Shown here piece after piece: positions 53,442 through 64,000 of a stretch of 64,000 bases of DNA. Numbering within the stretch: the first letter of the stretch is position 1; every line of letters starts with the position of its first letter. This DNA is from Ascaris suum (Eukaryota > Nematoda > Chromadorea > Rhabditida > Ascarididae): assembly GCA_013433145.1 (NCBI GenBank), contig CM024176.1, positions 8,666,520-8,730,519 of the forward strand, given 5' to 3'. Below the pieces are notes generated by a model. It saw only the letters and a list, made by a program, of their open reading frames with translations. It did not search any database and was not told where the DNA came from. The translations under genes were made by a program, and so were the position numbers.

Positions 53442-54200
53442 TTAAGTACACCAGGTATTAAGCAGTGAGGAAATATACAAAGGAATAGGTTCCACTCGAT
53501 GAGAATCCGCACGAAAAGTTTGTCTCGAGTTGAAATTATCAAGTTGCTGCTCTATGCACATATGAAATAATGGCATTGGCGTAACAATGCCATTATTTGA
53601 AACCTCATCTTGCCCGGAAAAACCATAGCCACAAGTCTTTGGGTCGCCTATGGGGATTATAGCTTTCCCCAGAACAATCGTCACCTTAAGGTGATTTGTT
53701 CGACTAACCTTATTGGAATTGTCCCATCAACCTTGTTTATTGACAGAAACGAGCCCACCCAAATCCCCGAGTGTGAGTGACAAAAGCTAAGGTAAAGACG
53801 ACCTGAACACTTGACTCGAAGAATGTTACACGGTTCACTTGCAAGAGTTCGGCTGGTCGGAGGACTACCACCCCGGAAGAGATAGTTTTTCCCAATGCAG
53901 GTCAAGACTTTCAATTTCACCTCTGTAAGGGTGAAATCCACGCTCTCGCTAATCCGGATGAATACTCGGGTCACGACAAACCACACGCCGGTGCTGAAAC
54001 ATGATAAACCGATACGCAATCTTCGGACCCTTTAGGAGCATTACGTCTCCAACTTGAGGCCAGCACAAGTGAACGTTCGATGCTATTGTGCTGCATGAAG
54101 CCGTTCATGTAAATTTTAAATTTGGGGTACTCTTGATTAGAACGTTTGTGGCGCAACGCACGAATGCGCGCGAATTCAAACAGGGCTTTTACTTGGAACC
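53442..54200 (-). other. GC-richer block with open minus-strand frames, possible retroelement relic
   Basis: The minus strand has adjoining open frames (54156-53971, 54019-53681, 53684-53442). Pieces such as PQVGDVMLLKGPK and VVVLRPAELL faintly recall the integrase tail of BEL/Pao-type LTR retrotransposons, but the order is broken by frame changes and no LTR was found. A hairpin lies within it. Assignment is tentative. Confidence 0.22.
53565..53598. repeat. 14-bp-arm perfect hairpin
   Basis: AAATAATGGCATTG and CAATGCCATTATTT are separated by GCGTAA. It lies inside the GC-richer block suspected to be a retroelement relic. Confidence 0.9.
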
Positions 54201-54650
54201 AATAATCCTAAGTCTTCCAAAAGAATTAACCATTTATTCGCCAGCCGCCTGTCAGTTATGTTTTCTTTTGTGCGGTAGGTAGCGGTTGAAAGGTACGGTT
54301 AGAAATGACCTGGGCTATGTGCGTGTAAATAAATCACCAAGTCAAATAGCTTGAGAGTGCGACCGCCTATGTCAAACGTCATGAGCTGCAAAGGTTTATT
54401 TAAGGTTTAGGTTGTCAACAGTGGGTATGAAGCGCTACTGAAAAGGTGATCAGATCCAGGTAGACTATTTGGGCCATAAAAGAAGTACTCGCGAAAAAAG
54501 AGATGCTTCAATTCCTCGACGTAATGTGATAGGAGTCAGATTTCAGAAGTAACGGTTCAATTTCAGGCAGTACGAAGAAAATGTTTTGTATCAAATAAGA
54601 AGAGGGGTACACATACAAAGATTTCAACGAAATATTAATATGTATACGCT

Positions 54651-54944
54651 GTGACTGGTGGCGGCAGCCATGATAAGGAGACCGAATATAAGCAGAAGGC
54701 AAGAGCCGATAACTCGCTTGTGGATGCCTACATGCAAAAGCACAGGCGAGATAAGAAGTATTTTATGGGGGAGCAGGTTGGCCTCGAAATACCAGTAGAA
54801 ACAAAGACGTACAAACGGGCCGGAGCCCAATTATACACGCCCCAGATAAAGCCCAAGGCAATACAAGAGCACATAAGTTGTTCAATGGCGTTGCGTGAAG
54901 AACAACAAACGACAATCGACAATATGAGTAAATGTGATCACTGA
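54651..54944 (+). CDS. unidentified charged open frame
   Basis: Ninety-seven codons, open to TGA, with strongly coding-like composition: KETEYKQKARADNSLVDAY, HRRDKKYFMGEQVGLEIPVE, YTPQIKPKAIQEH, REEQQTTIDNM. The first in-frame ATG comes about 27 codons in. A spliced exon starting after an AG is equally possible. The region is GC-richer than its flanks. The opposite-strand frame of 131 codons over the same DNA looks like its shadow. Confidence 0.35.
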   Translation: MTGGGSHDKETEYKQKARADNSLVDAYMQKHRRDKKYFMGEQVGLEIPVETKTYKRAGAQLYTPQIKPKAIQEHISCSMALREEQQTTIDNMSKCDH

Positions 54945-55169
54945 AGTGTTTGATGACGATTAGATACCGTGGATTGGCTCTTAGGTTCCATACCCAACAG
55001 CATACGAAAACGGGAGACACATGCAACGACAAAAACGATCTGTGGGAGAACGGATGTAACAATCGAAACGAAGTACGATGATAATGAGAAGGAAATGTGA
55101 TAGGCAGTTGCAATAGGAAGTGGTAGAGGATAAGTCGCTGTGATAGCATAGAAGTCATTCAAGTATATA

Positions 55170-58100
55170 TAGCTGTCAGTAACAGAAATATTTATTCAGT
55201 CGCAATTTTGGTAACTGTCTCGATGCATTTTTGAGGTGGAGAGTGCAAAGAATGGTGGAAGCTGTACCTTAATCAGTGCTATGCGGTAATGGAAAACCTG
55301 CTCTGAGTGGTAGTGGAAAACTGGTCTAAGTAAACCAGCACTTTGCAAGTTGACCTTGAATTGAACGTCTGACCTTTAGGTAAAGGATTACATCTGCCGG
55401 ATTCCAATTTTCTAGGTTCTGTGGGAACGGCCAAGAAAGAAGTTAGGTACAGACGGATAGACACACGCATAGATTGCGGCAAATAATAGCAAAAGCACAT
55501 TAAGAATGCTGTAATTTCCAGCGAGCAGTTACTCACAGCCAATGCGAATATCCCCGAATCTTCCCATATTTTCGTCTCGTTGATTGCATTAACGCGTCAC
55601 TATACGTTAAACGACTTGATAAAATCTAGTACCCGTGGTCGGATCGGAGCTGGATTTATCTCTTCGGTTGGAGTGTTGAATTTCCCGGGATTTTTATGCC
55701 GCCTTATAGGCTCGTAACTCAACAACGGAACCGAGATGCCGAAATGCTAGGTCATGTCTGTGGGCATGTATTTGTGTCGGTGTCTGTCTTATAGGCTTAA
55801 TTAGACAGCACTAAAATAAATATTTTGTTGGTTTCATGTAAAGCACAAAATCATCTCATTGTACATCAATTTTTTAACTTCGCCCTGCACCTCGAAAGCA
55901 GTCGTACTACGCCTGGACGTGTTAGAAAATTTGCAAGCACTTTGCAGCCTGGCGGGCTGCATTTTTCGTCGGCTGAATTCTTTTTTTTTTCAAATGAGTC
56001 TCTTATCGACAAGTTTTATTACGCACTTTTGCAAGTTTACGCTTGCAAAGCCTATTTTAACGGCGTCTTGTCTGCGTATGTGTCTGTCTGTCTGTCTGCT
56101 GTCCAGTAGTACATGGAGATATGATGAAAATTTCTCTATATTTATTTACCAACGGTAAGAAGAAAAATACGGTTTTTATGGACAGCGAGGTTAGGCTAAG
56201 GTGTTACGGTATTATTGTGCACGCTCTGTACCTATATAGGAGTTTTGTAGTTTGCTGACAGTTGATAACTTTTGAACAGGTAAGTAGTATAGAAAAGCAC
56301 TATATCGCGCGTTGAGTGCTGTTGCCTGCCTCGATGTTTATTTACACGTATAGAAAATGATGACTTTGTGGAGTACGCACCTTTGTTTGCTTTGTTTTTT
56401 TCTACGTGCTGTAATTTTTTAGCTGCAGCAGCTTTATTAATCAATTCCGGATGGAATCAGGTTATCACCTGAACGGAAATTACGTTTTCGGGGGTCTACT
56501 TCTACAACGGATTGTTGAGTTTGAAATTCCCATGTTTCGGTAGAAGCCGATTTGCGCTCTTCGGTTGCATCTGCTTCTAGCTTATCCCACTGGGAAATGA
56601 ATATTGTGCCGCTTCCTGATTCGCCGTGAAAAATCTATTTTCCGCTAATGCAACGTTTCGATGTGAACCTATCACTCTCCTCGCCTCCTCTCACCTCCAA
56701 TCAAAGGAGGTGAAGTCAATGATTTTTGTGCTTCTAGTTCAACTCACATGTTAGTATCCTTTCAGAGTGTAAGGAGCTTGTTAGGTACTGTGTTGGGGTA
56801 TCGTATAGTTCATTCGCCGAAGTGTCTCTTCGCCCTGGATGCATTATCTCCGTAGCGTGACGCTCTTCAGACCGACTCTTATTTCTTCGGTCGCAACAAC
56901 ATTGTCTGCTTCTACTCGGTCATCCTATTTCAGGTACATTCACTACTTTCCTAGCAGTGTTATCTCATGTTCGCCTTCATTAATTTACTTGGTCACCTCA
57001 ACTTCAGGCCATGACCTATTGGAATGAAGGGCTTGATGGAATCAGAGCTCTAACTTTGCTTGTTCTGAGGTCCAGCTAGGTTGGGTGCTTGCGAGTACGC
57101 GTAAGGGGGAATTGAGATATATACTTCGCTTTCAGAGGAAGCCTTTTTAGAATGGCAATCGGGAACCGGCTGGTTATCAGGTTTGGGATCGCAATTTGGT
57201 CATGACTTCAGTTTTTAGTGATTAGCTAATCTAACATCGCAGTGTCCAACTTCATATCATCCTACGACCGCATTTTATGCTAAACGTTTTTTTCTTTCTC
57301 GAGCATATATAAAAACGAGATAAACTTGAGCTCATTCCTGATCGAATGACCAGAATGGTATTATTTAACGAATCGTTTGCAAAGCTTACGGTTGAACGGA
57401 TAAATTTGCACCTGTCTGTACCACTCATTAGCATTAGTGCCGTTCATTCGGGTTCTTCAAACTGTGATGTGTTGCAAATTCGGATTTGTAATTTATAGCG
57501 CCCATTCGGGTTCAAATTTTTCTTTGAACATAAAATAAACGTTACCTTACTTCACTGCTTCGAACGATTTCATGAACACTTTATCGCTTGAATTCTTTAT
57601 ATGCTTTGCTTTGCTTCACTCAGATATTCAGCCTTTCTTCAGGCGGTACTGTATTTAAGTCACCTACCTCGGGAATACGTTAAATCGCACTATATTTTAC
57701 CAGAATATAGCGGATCGAGAATCGTTTACGTTCATAATTCGATCATGTGACGTGAACTACCAAACAGTTGGGTATACCGCTTGGAAAATAGGCATTACCA
57801 CAGAGTAGTGGAAGCCCGAAAGATGCATTCATTTGACTCGTGATGATAAGAATAAGCTCATGCGAACAAAGCACCTCATCGCACAATACTAGGATCACTG
57901 CTGGATGTTGAAAACCCCATTAAAATTACTGCTTCGTATATTGTTGGGGTCACTCAAGGGGGAGCGGATAGAAATTAAACCCACCAAGTTTAGAATCTCT
58001 AGTTTCGGTGGTTTCAGTTCAACGAAATGACAGGCGTGTTCCATGGGCTAGGCAAGTGATGCGTAATTCCGACATCGCTGAGTCCCGAATTTCAGACTCT

Positions 58101-59216
58101 CAATAGTTACGACTTCACAAAAAGAAATCATCTCCGAAGTAAAAGGAGTCAATCCTGTGACTTTGATCCATCCCAACGCAAGAAGTTGACACACAGATCG
58201 TTGATCTGCAGTTTTGCTTCTGAAACTTGTTCATATTAGCTGTCGTACGTTGTTATGAAACTGTTAAAGAGCATTTAGACAGCATGTGGCAAATGTGTTC
58301 TCAGATCAGAATATTTGATTCAACTGAATGGAATCCTTTCTAGGTGTGACAGGCGCTTCTAACAAGTCGTTCATTCATTCAAAAGTCCTCTAAAGTCAGA
58401 TTGAACTTTCTTAGGTTCATTGTAACGGTGGAGTGCGAAAATTATTCATTCAGCAATTGTACATAAAAGTTATTTTATTTCTGTTCTTTTTCCTGATAAT
58501 GAAAGAAAAGATTTGGGTATTGTACGATCGGCAACCGTGAAAGCCGGACCCGGCAGTAAAAGAAGCAAAGTTGCAGAGTAATTGCGACGAAGTTCACTTT
58601 TGTCTGTCTTTAAAGAATAAAGGTGGGGGGGGGGGGGGGAAGGGGAGAGTGGGAGGTGATGGGACGCGAAAAGAAGCGGATAAAACGTATTTTAAGGTGC
58701 AGTAGTAAAGATAGAAAGGAGCTGGATATTGCATGATCGGCAAAATTTCGTGCCAAAGATATTGCATACAATCTCGAATCATTCTTCAATTCAGAATGTG
58801 CATTGAAAAATGAATCTATACTCTAGGAACCCTTCACATATTATAAGGTTGGATCAGAGTGGATAATTATGGTTGTTATTTTCAAAAATGGTTCTTTTTT
58901 CCAACGTAACATAAGATCAGACAAAATTTATGCCGCAGTTTGAACTAATCAGTTAATCAGATCAATGAAAAATCGGCAAAGCACTATTGACTTGATGCAC
59001 TTTTCTGAATATAACTGCGAATAAATTTAGACATATAAAGTAATGTTGAGGTTTTGCGAAGCGCCGACAATGACAACTCGCAATTTAGCTAATCTCATTT
59101 GTCGTTTCTTATGTCCTTTTTTTTGGGATTGCATAAAAATCATTTCGGAAATATCTCTCCTACGTCCATATTAATCTTTGCATTAATTTTTATCTGGTTT
59201 TATTTTCTTCTCATAG
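55170..59216. other. region upstream of IDE
   Basis: No gene recognised. There is a small TGTC/TCTG repeat at about 56083-56100 and a poly-G run at 58625. If IDE has an upstream exon carrying a leader start codon, it should lie here. Confidence 0.4.
58625..58639. repeat. poly-G run of 15
   Basis: Fifteen G followed by AAGGGGAGAGTGGGAGG, a G-rich strand upstream of IDE. Confidence 0.97.
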
Positions 59217-62200
59217 GCATATGTAAGGTTATTTATTACACGGTATCTTAAATGCAGATCGCTGTCAGTGCATCGGCATACGTTCCTAACCTATCAGCAA
59301 AGGGCTTACTCGACTACGAATACTGCTATGCTCGTCGATCATAAAGCGGTGATTGTTCGTCGATTCGAAAACATCATTAAATCGGCTGAGGATAAGAGAG
59401 AGGTTGTTATTTATTTTTGATGTTTTTCGTCTTTTTTTTAAAGCTTATTTCAAAATGACATCGCAAATTGCACATTTCTCTATAGCTGGCAGCAATAGGC
59501 TTTGAGGATCATTTGCGATTTCGGTTGTTCAGACACAATTCTTGTCGCTTTATTAAACACGATCGACGTCCATGACATCAAATCTGTGCGTAGATACATA
59601 TTTAGTTTGATGCTTATTTTTATGCGCTTTTGCAATGTAAACTTGTTTTGCAAATTGAGGCGTGCAAATTGCAACGAATTGCAAATGCGCATTACGACGA
59701 TGTCGTATCCGTACGTATATATGTGCTTTCTACCACTGTTTTCGGGAAGTGATGAAGCTATAGATAGCTAAGAAATTTTATAGGCGTAATATAGGTCATG
59801 TGTTGGTTCTAATGCGATAGTTTTTTACTGGTTCTTAAGTTGAGAGAAAAGGCATCGAAATGTGAAGAAGGCTTATTTTTTCATGCCATGAATAGCGTTT
59901 GTGTTGTTATGCGGGCATATTTAATGGTGAGTTATTAATCCCAAGTTGCGCTAATGTAGCTGTAATAAACAATAAAAGTTGTCTACTTTTGCAATGTTTT
60001 GACTAATAGAACCATATCATTATAGACGTTAGAATATGTTGATACGTGCAGAAAAAATGTTCATTTTGTATGTATAAAGAAGCGTTTCGATGAGGAAATA
60101 TAATAAAACGAATTATAAGCAGTAAACAGAAAATGTCACAGATTCATCGAGAGTGATGAAGGAAATAAATCACAGCGGAGCCGTAGAACTGTGAAGGAAA
60201 GACAGTCAATGAAAATAGTACTCCAGAGGAAGGCTGTGAGAAATTATGAGGCGTGATGGATGCGTATCACTAATAGACTGGTAACCTTTGTGCTCAGACC
60301 GCTCGATAATTCTATTCGTACCGTTTTTTTTTTTGCAGTATCGCGGTTTGGAACTGAAAAATGGTTTGCGAGTGCTGTTGATATCTGACCCAAAGGCTGA
60401 CAAAAGCGCCGCATCGATGGATGTCAATGTTGGTGAGTGATATAGAAATCATTTGTTAGCAGGCAATATCTTCAGTTATTTGATCGTCTTAAATCTGTGA
60501 TTGATCTAATCTATAATGATGGATATTCAAGAAAGGGAGAGATAGAAAGATGAGGAAAGAAAAATTTAGTAGGTAACAGAGATCGACGAACCTCTGAGCT
60601 ACTGAGAGGAAATGACTCCGTGGAAAGGAGTTTTCTTCAAAGTAGAAGAGTATCTGGTTGAAGAACAGGATGTGAAGGCCAGAAATACTTGGTACTTAGT
60701 TGGTGATATATGTGAAAATTTAGGTCATCTGATGGATCCATGGGAGTTGCCAGGATTGGCTCACTTCTGTGAGCATATGCTCTTCTTGGGTACAAACAAG
60801 TATCCGTCAGAAAACGAATATAGCAGGTATATCTCTTCACATGGTGGGATCACGAACGCTTTCACAGGCTCCGACCACACTAATTACCACTTCGATATTG
60901 CGCCTGATCATCTAGCTGTTAGTTTGTTTCTCTTATGCTTTATTGTTTTTATCCGGCCGAAAGAGGCAGATAGGGAAGGGCGAGGAGGGCGTAGAGCGGG
61001 AAGGCAACAGAGACTATTAAACTGCCATGACTTGGTGCTTTGCTCCCGTATGAAATAGCCATATCATTCATGCGCATTCTCTCAGCTGTCGTGTTACTAG
61101 ATTTTGGCTAATACTACGGCCTAGGACGAAGGGGTCTTCTTGCGTAGAACCATCATAAAAGGTACACGCTCCCTGTTCCCATCTCTTGCCAACCGTCTTT
61201 TCCCATTCCGATAACATTCTGCGCCCTAGCGACGTTGTTGGAGCTCCTTAGATTTGAAAGATCTTATGGTTGCTCTATCAAGCAAAGTTATTTCTTCGGA
61301 GCAAGCTTAGTTATGGGTGCGTTTTCTCATACAATTATGGGACGTAAAAATTGACAACTACATATTTTTTTTGAATGGGAGGGGAGGGGAGGGGATTCTG
61401 TCAACTTGCAAGAATTAAGCTTTTCATTATATGAGTAAATGAGAAGAATACAAGTTGTTGCTTATGTGCTTGATTCTAATCGCTCATTGCAATATAAATC
61501 TTTTATTTGCGTAGTAATAATTAACACGAGGACTCTTAGTACAGAACAAATCCGTGGTCTTTGGTTGTTTTCCGCATTCTCATTTTTCAATTTTAATTTT
61601 GAACGATGGATATTCTTCCATCAAATTAAATAAGAAAAATAGAGTTTCGTTTGTTGGTACCAGATGGAGCATGTTTGAGGTGACTGCATTAGTGTGACCA
61701 TTTGTTTGAGGGTGCCCTCGATCGATTTGTTCAATTCTTCTTATGTCCACAATTCACAGAAAGTGCAACAGAAAGGGAAGTATGCGCTGTGGATTCGGAG
61801 AATTCAAATAATCTTCAAAATGATCAGTGGCGAATGATTCAACTAGAGAGGTAACTTGTTTATTCTTGCACTTGTCTGTTGAAATGAAAGGAAGACAGGG
61901 GGGGTGGGGGGGGGGGGGTGTTTAGCAGCTTAAGTGAGCACATATCGGTGTGAATGGAATTGCAAAACCGATAGCAAAAATTTCCATCTCATTTGCATTT
62001 CGCATCATAGTATATTTTGGGCGTAGTAGCAAGCGTACAATTTAATCTGCGCTCGTATGAATCATTCATAGTGATGTCGCAAAATTGTTTTTATGAAGTT
62101 ATATATAATGGATTTATTTGAATTATCGCTTAAAATGGACGTCTTAATAGAGGAAAAAAATTTTTAATGGAGAAATATCGAATGTTCAAAAATATTGTCG

Positions 62201-64000
62201 AAATTTGTAGTAAATAAAATAAAATGGTTAGATCATTAGTGAATTTCGAGAAGAAATTGAATCACTTAAAGAAGGTGATGAAATTGTTTGTTGCGGTTCA
62301 TTCACATTCTATGAAGATTTTTTCAAGTATCGGTTCGTTCGAATCGCTTAGACATTTTTCTGCAGTTGTGCTGAATGCGATTAAGTGTAATCGCTCTACA
62401 AAATGAACGGAGAAGTTGAGATGTAGTTTAAAATGAAAACATTAAAACGGTAACCTATTTTTAAGCTTTTTTGAGAGGGGGAGGGATTGACCGTAATGAA
62501 TGTGAGCGTAAATTTCGAAGAGAACAAGAGAGAAGGAATGAAAAGCGAAGCTGCTGAGTTTGCGCTAATGGTAGAAAGAAAACGTGTACTAATACACGCC
62601 GTTTTTTTTTCTCTAGTGCGCAGGTACATTTCAACACCTGTAGAGTTCGATCGTTTGACTGAGGATGTTATGCGAAATTTCATTTTCTGCTTAGTTTATT
62701 GCAGCTGAACATTCCATAGGGCGAGTTTTCCTCTCAGATGCTTTTCTGGGTTTTAATAAGAAGCCGTTGGCAGGGAGCAATATAAGAGTCTACTAGAGGA
62801 TTTCTTCATTTTGCCTGTGGCATGGAAATTGAGTTCTGTCTTGTAGTATTCGTTGTTGGAATACAAAATGGCGATAGCACTCAATAGTAGAGTGAACGAA
62901 CCAAGGGTATGCTTTGTATCCGTGGCAACAATTCCTCACCCCCCCCCCCCCTCTTCCATCCGCCGTCTCCCCGAAGTGACTATTGTCACGGTTTTCATCG
63001 GTTTTTCTTCAACTTCATTCATGCCATTCAAATAAAATAGAGTATCGCTTGAAAAGTGACTTGAAAATTTAATATCCTTCATGGAAACTTTGTGGTTTGA
63101 AGCACTGGATAGTATACCGTATTATTTGGGATACACTTTCAACTCTTTGCAGTAGATTTTTTTCTGAATTTTTGTAAACAATTTGCTACCTTCTTTTTAC
63201 ATTGCAATAAATCGCCTTTTTCTCCCATCATAAATGACGAAAATTGATTTCTTTTGGAGTATTTGTGGATGTTCCTGCCTAAATCAGTGCCCAACCTTTC
63301 AGTATTTTCCGTGCTATTTCCAATTCCGTGTAGGATATATTTTGACGATTGGGAAGATTATCGCTGAAAATCGACAATTTTAATCGCGATTGTTGGGTAG
63401 AATGAAGAGCGAAGAAAATCTGACGTTTTCTGATAGAAAACATCAGATTTTCTTTTCGGAGGACATTTTTTTTGATATGAGAAATTGAAATAACTCATCA
63501 TCTGAGCGTCAACTATCTCGACTTCTTTCCCACTTTGAGTGAGCAGAAAGTAGGATTGTGATGGAGGTGAAGTCTTAACTTCCTGTCTTTGAAACATTGA
63601 AAAAAAAGAGGCTTAGGGTTCCCAGATCATACAACGTAGATGAAGTTGAGTTCCGTTCTTGCGATTTTGAGGAGTGGCCACTTCCTTGGGGACGTGGCCC
63701 AAGACTAAGATTTTTAGAGCCGGAACTTTCGATTATGCGGAAAGGATTTTTGCGGTCCCCTCCAATACCCGATTATATCAACATTGGTGATGATCCGATA
63801 GCTTTAAAGGATGGACAGGAAGCCAGTTTGGGATTTTATTCAATCCGATCGAGAAATCTTCACAAGTTTGGGATGGATTATTGATAATATGGAATGGATG
63901 TTTCGGTATGAGCATAGCTATCATTGAGCTCATATGTTCAGATCACTTTCAAAACCTGGTCATGACTACGGTAAATTTGGAACGGGCAGCAAGAAGACAT
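59217..64000 (+). CDS. insulin-degrading enzyme (M16 metalloprotease), 5' part
   Basis: Zinc protease that cuts small peptides such as insulin inside a closed chamber. Exons: 59217-59402 (ATG at 59328), 60339-60432, 60724-60917, 61711-61850, 63942-64000, continuing past the edge. All phases agree, giving 187 residues from that ATG. Seen: [19 protein letters not shown], the IDE entry strand; inverted zinc motif HFCEH (70-74); FLGTxKYPxENEY; SxxGGxxNAFTxxxHTNYx[21 protein letters not shown] with the third zinc ligand Glu151 and Glu144 seven residues before it; KFGTGS at the edge. The full family protein is about 1000 residues, so roughly the first fifth is present. No acidic insert of the nardilysin type is seen. 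An N-terminal extension in frame upstream of the ATG looks like a mitochondrial presequence. Confidence 0.94.
59252..59344 (+). promoter_or_regulatory. upstream ORF overlapping the IDE start
   Basis: A 30-codon frame ([18 protein letters not shown]...) starts upstream of the IDE ATG at 59328 and ends 14 bases past the end of that ATG, in another frame. If the mRNA begins at the 59217 acceptor, ribosomes meet this ATG second, after the ATG-TAA at 59221, which is itself a minimal upstream frame. Either could lower translation from 59328. Confidence 0.4.
59328..59402 (+). CDS. IDE exon 1 coding part
   Basis: Twenty-five codons from ATG, beginning [19 protein letters not shown] and ending EDKRE, followed by donor GTTGTT. 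The end matches the invariant IDE 'S-P/A-E-D-K-R-E-Y' joint. The exon stays open upstream in frame to 59217, where TCTTCTCATAG supplies an acceptor. The 59328 start is the first in-frame ATG. Confidence 0.85.
60339..60432 (+). CDS. IDE exon 2
   Basis: It encodes [18 protein letters not shown] then [13 protein letters not shown], matching the first beta strands of the M16 N-terminal domain. The acceptor is a long T run ending TTTTTTGCAG and the donor GTGAGT. It ends one base into a Gly codon. Confidence 0.93.
60724..60917 (+). CDS. IDE exon 3 with HxxEH zinc site
   Basis: It starts after AAATTTAG and completes the Gly codon. It encodes [32 protein letters not shown] and the [14 protein letters not shown] strand. 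In HFCEH the two His bind zinc and the Glu is the catalytic base. The donor is GCT|GTTAGT, phase 0. A longer open frame around it (60612-61058) includes intron sequence at both ends. Confidence 0.95.
61711..61850 (+). CDS. IDE exon 4 with zinc-ligand Glu
   Basis: After the weak acceptor TTTGTTTGAG it encodes [15 protein letters not shown], then [19 protein letters not shown] and QWRMIQLE. The Glu of AVDSE is the third zinc ligand in IDE. The donor is AGAG|GTAACT. The exon was too short and too shifted in frame to stand out as a long open frame; it was found by homology. Confidence 0.94.
61898..61920. repeat. interrupted poly-G in IDE intron 4
   Basis: G7-T-G13-T-G on the sense strand, 48 bases after the exon 4 donor. 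It could form a G-quadruplex in the pre-mRNA. Confidence 0.95.
62939..62951. repeat. poly-C run of 13 in IDE intron 4
   Basis: Thirteen C followed by TCTTCC. Confidence 0.95.
63412..63454. repeat. 20-bp-arm inverted repeat in IDE intron 4
   Basis: The arms AAGAAAATCTGACGTTTTCT and AGAAAACATCAGATTTTCTT are separated by GAT and differ from perfect complementarity at one position. It could form a cruciform or RNA hairpin. Confidence 0.85.
63579..63884 (+). CDS. unidentified 101-codon open frame inside IDE intron 4
   Basis: I do not recognise it. The frame is open from after a TAA at 63576 to TGA at 63882-63884, with protein-like composition: [20 protein letters not shown], then [18 protein letters not shown] and [14 protein letters not shown]. 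The first in-frame ATG is only at 63735 (49 codons), so it is more likely an exon or a retrocopy fragment than a complete gene. AG dinucleotides near 63615-63624 could serve as acceptors. It does not match the IDE segment expected between exons 4 and 5. Confidence 0.4.
   Translation, partial: LPVFETLKKKRLRVPRSYNVDEVEFRSCDFEEWPLPWGRGPRLRFLEPELSIMRKGFLRSPPIPDYINIGDDPIALKDGQEASLGFYSIRSRNLHKFGMDY
63942..64000 (+). CDS. IDE exon 5, cut by window edge
   Basis: The acceptor is CATATGTTCAG. It encodes (R)[19 protein letters not shown], matching the IDE segment 'x-P-x-H-P-x-x-K-F-G-T-G-N-x-x-T'. It joins exon 4 in phase (AG|A). The open frame runs to the last base, so the exon continues beyond the window. 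Confidence 0.9.

Noticed and set aside
54763..55158. 131-codon minus-strand frame
   Set aside because: Leu/Phe/Ser-rich antisense shadow of the more coding-like plus-strand frame 54651-54944.
60612..61058. 148-codon frame taken as a single-exon M16 protease
   Set aside because: Only 60724-60917 is exon. The ends are intron sequence with good splice sites, and the flanking IDE exons join in phase.

Overview
This is eukaryotic, AT-rich, mostly non-coding DNA. Genes are split into small exons by introns of a few tens of bases to about 2.5 kb. The predicted splice sites and one gene whose ATG directly follows a splice-acceptor motif (as with nematode spliced-leader addition) suggest a nematode. 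The species cannot be fixed from sequence alone. There is nothing bacterial here: no operons, CRISPR array, tRNA or rRNA were seen.

Two conserved genes could be reconstructed exon by exon. (1) On the minus strand, 38026 down to 29450, lies a nine-exon acid ceramidase / N-acylethanolamine acid amidase (NAAA) family gene. It has a signal peptide, the Cys-Thr-Ser nucleophile exon, a GC-AG intron, a 48-base intron and an unusually long C-terminal tail. Its exons 5 and 6 each carry one base too many for the family-like reading frame, so it is broken, mis-assembled, or spliced to skip a core segment. (2) On the plus strand, from about 59217 to the right edge, lie the first five exons of an insulin-degrading enzyme (IDE, peptidase M16). 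They include HFCEH and the downstream AVDSE zinc-ligand motif, and the gene continues outside the window. Both enzymes degrade small substrates (lipid amides; peptides), but nothing shows that they work together.

Layout: 1-29 kb has no recognisable conserved gene. It holds long (TA)n and (CA)n tracts, a local tandem repeat (11.7-12.0 kb), alternating purine-pyrimidine DNA with a perfect palindrome (13.2-14.3 kb), and a few coding-like relics (8.65 kb, 12.5-13.0 kb). 29.4-38.0 kb is the ceramidase-like gene, whose introns carry three of the eight (TA)n tracts and a retroelement-like tail. A candidate first exon on the plus strand (38564-38944) starts about 540 bases from it, head to head. 39-59 kb is again sparse, with coding-like fragments at 49.7-50.1, 52.3 and 53.4-55.0 kb and two strong inverted repeats. 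59.2-64 kb is IDE; its last visible intron holds an unidentified 101-codon open frame and a 43-base hairpin.

Simple reasoning on stop-codon frequency at this base composition predicts several chance open frames of about 100 codons in 64 kb. Open frames were therefore reported only when homology, splice sites or composition added support.
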